A DNA stretch of 64,000 nucleotides from Echinicola rosea (GTDB lineage: Bacteria; Bacteroidota; Bacteroidia; Cytophagales; Cyclobacteriaceae): positions 2,942,501-3,006,500 of the forward strand of contig NZ_CP040106.1 in NCBI RefSeq assembly GCF_005281475.1, written 5' to 3'. A model generated the notes under the pieces. The model made no database searches. It was not told the origin of the DNA and was given only the letters and a program-made list of their open reading frames with translations. The position numbers were made by a program, and so were the translations under genes. Numbering within the stretch: position 1 is the stretch's first letter; every line of letters starts with the position of its first letter. Positions 62,366 to 64,000 of the stretch are shown piece after piece.

Positions 62366-63187
62366 ATGAAGAGATTTTCCCTAACCATCCTTTTTATAAC
62401 GCTAAGCCTTTCGGGATTTGCCCAAGAAACTTCCTATACCACCGAGGAAAATATCCCCTATTATGATGCTTCCGTTCGAGAGGCGGACGGATATACCCAA
62501 GAGCGTTGTGTGCTGGACCTTTATTTTCCTACTGACCAAAAAGATTTTCCCACTGTGGTGTGGTTTCATGGAGGTGGCTTAAGTGCAGGTCAAAAGGAAA
62601 TTCCTGAGGCATTAAAGGAAAAGGGAATAGCTGTAGTAGGGGTAAATTACAGGTTGTATCCCAAGGTAGGTGCTCCAGCTTACATTGAGGATGCTGCTGC
62701 GGCGATTGCTTGGACGATGAAGCACATTGAGGAGTTTGGGGGAGATCCCTCACTGGTTTTTTTATCTGGTCATTCAGCGGGAGGATATTTGGCGGCGATG
62801 GTGGGCATGGATAAAAGGTGGCTGGCCAATCATGGGTTGGATGCCAACGACTTAGCGGGGCTGATCCCTTTTAGCGGGCACATGATCACCCACTTTACCG
62901 TGAGAAAGGAACGTGGAATTGCGGGTACCCAACCCATCATCGATGATCTGGCACCACTTTATCATGTACGGGAGGATGCTCCACCGCTATTGTTGATTAC
63001 TGGTGACAGGGAAATGGAAATGCTAGGAAGGTATGAAGAAAATGCTTATATGATGCGCATGATGAAAGTGGCCGGCCATCAGTCAACTACCCTTTTTGAA
63101 ATGGACGGCTATGGCCATAACATGACCCATCCTGCCTTTCCGTTGCTGCTGAATGAAGTGAAGCGGATTGTAGAATTAGAAGATTAG
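62366..63187 (+). CDS. Secreted alpha/beta hydrolase (BD-FAE-like esterase)
   Basis: The ATG at 62366 gives 273 residues with a signal peptide (MKRFSLTILFITLSLSGFAQ); upstream in-frame codons to 62285 are less likely. VVWFHGGGLSAGQK is the oxyanion motif, FLSGHSAGGYLA carries the nucleophile Ser (about 156), and ITGDREMEMLG and DGYGHNMTHP give the acid and His. This is typical of secreted carboxylesterases acting on acyl or feruloyl esters. Confidence 0.85.
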   Translation: MKRFSLTILFITLSLSGFAQETSYTTEENIPYYDASVREADGYTQERCVLDLYFPTDQKDFPTVVWFHGGGLSAGQKEIPEALKEKGIAVVGVNYRLYPKVGAPAYIEDAAAAIAWTMKHIEEFGGDPSLVFLSGHSAGGYLAAMVGMDKRWLANHGLDANDLAGLIPFSGHMITHFTVRKERGIAGTQPIIDDLAPLYHVREDAPPLLLITGDREMEMLGRYEENAYMMRMMKVAGHQSTTLFEMDGYGHNMTHPAFPLLLNEVKRIVELED

Positions 63188-63304
63188 ATCAGTCCTCCAT
63201 TTTGTTGCTCTACTCAATTAATTTACTGTTTTTACCCAATGGTCACCTGCCCCATCAGGAATATCGCTTTTAACCAAGGTTTTGTTTACTTTAAACTATA
63301 TAGT

Positions 63305-63395
63305 GTCAGGCCGAGTCCTTCGCTTCGACAAGCTGAGGACAAACTAAAGTCGAGGGTCAATTTCTAGCTTTCGACTCCGACCAGGCTGACATCAT
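63305..63395. repeat. Palindromic intergenic repeat (family 1, copy 2)
   Basis: CAGGCCGAGTCCTTCGCTTCGAC, then AAAGTCGAGGGTC and CTAGCTTTCGACTCCGACCAGGCTGACATC match the family at 1140-1200, including the GTCGA/TCGAC inverted arms. It lies between the convergent hydrolase gene and the partial gene at 63410. Confidence 0.6.
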
Positions 63396-63409
63396 TTTTA
63401 AAAGCGATT

Positions 63410-64000
63410 TCATTGCTTGACCCACCTGGCTTTGTAAACTTTCATATCCGGAAAGGCAAATTGCCGCGCTGGTTCGTGAAAACTTACATGGTGGGTCCAC
63501 CAGCTTTTTTCAGGAACGGTAAAGATGAATTGACCTGAGCTGATTTTTCCAATACTTTTGATATTTTCGGCTTGGGGAAAGTCGTGGAGTTTTTCAAATT
63601 TTTCCTCCTCGATGTCAAAGCTCCATGCACCGTTATGCTCGGTCATAAGGAAGTGTTTGCCATCAGGAGCCAACTGCAAATCATGTCCGCCTTCACCTGG
63701 AATTTTCCATTCTTTTTCCAATACCAATTCATTTGGCGAAGGCATTTTGTATGCCCTGAGCACATTAAAACCTAAAGCATAAAGCCGTTCCTTTTTTTTG
63801 TGCCAAACGACGCCATGAGCGGAATAGAGGCTGTCTTCAAACACTAACTTTTCGGGCTGATGGATGTCAAATAGCATGATTTTATTTCCAGTACTACTGG
63901 TAGATGCAGCGGCTACCAGACGATCGCCCGGCAGTAATTCCACAGAGTGGGCATTTGGTACAGTGGCATAAAACTGGACTTTTCTATCTTTTCCGTCCAA
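63410..64000 (-). CDS. Beta-propeller-like protein (DUF6528-type), partial
   Basis: The 5' end lies beyond the window; 196 codons are visible and the sequence runs off the edge. The translated part has repeated blade-like segments: VPNAHSVELLPGDRLVAAAS, YSAHGVVWHKKKERLYALGF, GEGGHDLQLAPDGKHFLMTE and KSIGKISSGQFIFTVPEKSW. This pattern of HS/HGV/GHD strands is typical of secreted YncE/WD-like beta-propellers with a role in carbohydrate or surface biology. Function is unknown. Confidence 0.6.
   Translation of the reverse strand: MDGKDRKVQFYATVPNAHSVELLPGDRLVAAASTSSTGNKIMLFDIHQPEKLVFEDSLYSAHGVVWHKKKERLYALGFNVLRAYKMPSPNELVLEKEWKIPGEGGHDLQLAPDGKHFLMTEHNGAWSFDIEEEKFEKLHDFPQAENIKSIGKISSGQFIFTVPEKSWWTHHVSFHEPARQFAFPDMKVYKARWVKQ

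Overview
The window looks like chromosomal DNA of a Bacteroidota bacterium, most likely order Cytophagales, family Cyclobacteriaceae (Echinicola/Algoriphagus-like). That placement is an inference from protein style and genome habits: an ECF sigma/FecR/SusC/SusD set, TonB-linked receptors with an STN domain, DUF4136 lipoproteins, promoters of the TTG-N19-TAnnTTTG type, and many palindromic intergenic repeats. No rRNA, phage, plasmid or CRISPR signal was seen.

Layout. 0-17.7 kb is mostly housekeeping: an aldo/keto reductase, metE behind a cobalamin riboswitch, a PAS protein with a thioesterase, a Tat-exported PhoX-like protein, an exonuclease/GIY-YIG fusion, two DinB-like proteins, bioB, a long-chain acyl-CoA ligase, a thioesterase and a secreted M28 peptidase. 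17.7-23.1 kb is repeat-rich around an M3 oligopeptidase and ends in a stand-alone tRNA-like gene with its own consensus promoter and terminator. 23.1-33.3 kb holds a DUF1080 remnant, a lipoprotein, an AraC regulator and a same-strand run of envelope genes (two DUF4136 proteins, a PepSY-like protein, a BamA/TamA-like barrel, a HAD phosphatase, three more barrels and an HdeD-like membrane protein). 33.3-44 kb holds a SelW-like protein and an ECF sigma/FecR/SusC/SusD/PHP phosphodiesterase/EEP hydrolase locus, which suggests uptake and cleavage of a phosphodiester substrate. 44-62.3 kb is a surface-polysaccharide locus: Wzm/Wzt ABC exporter, eight or more glycosyltransferases, a methyltransferase, an asparagine-synthetase-like protein, a polymerase-like membrane protein and a polysaccharide deacetylase. 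The window ends with an alpha/beta hydrolase and a partial beta-propeller-like gene.

The most unusual content is non-coding. (1) The tRNA-like gene has a leucine-type body, a GUC anticodon, U37 and a 55-nt variable arm. (2) Five same-orientation copies of a modular 0.4-0.76 kb element have inverted ends AATGCCGTTTAGTTA and no transposase; one interior module is an approximately 84-bp palindrome that also occurs alone with compensatory arm changes. (3) Nine approximately 137-bp repeat units lie around a DUF559/Vsr-like endonuclease gene inside the polysaccharide locus. (4) Two tandem GAGTAA-N5-TTACTC dyads overlap the -7 element of the polysaccharide-locus promoter. Base composition drops sharply inside wzt at the end of its ATPase domain, marking the edge of a probable exchanged glycosyltransferase cassette.
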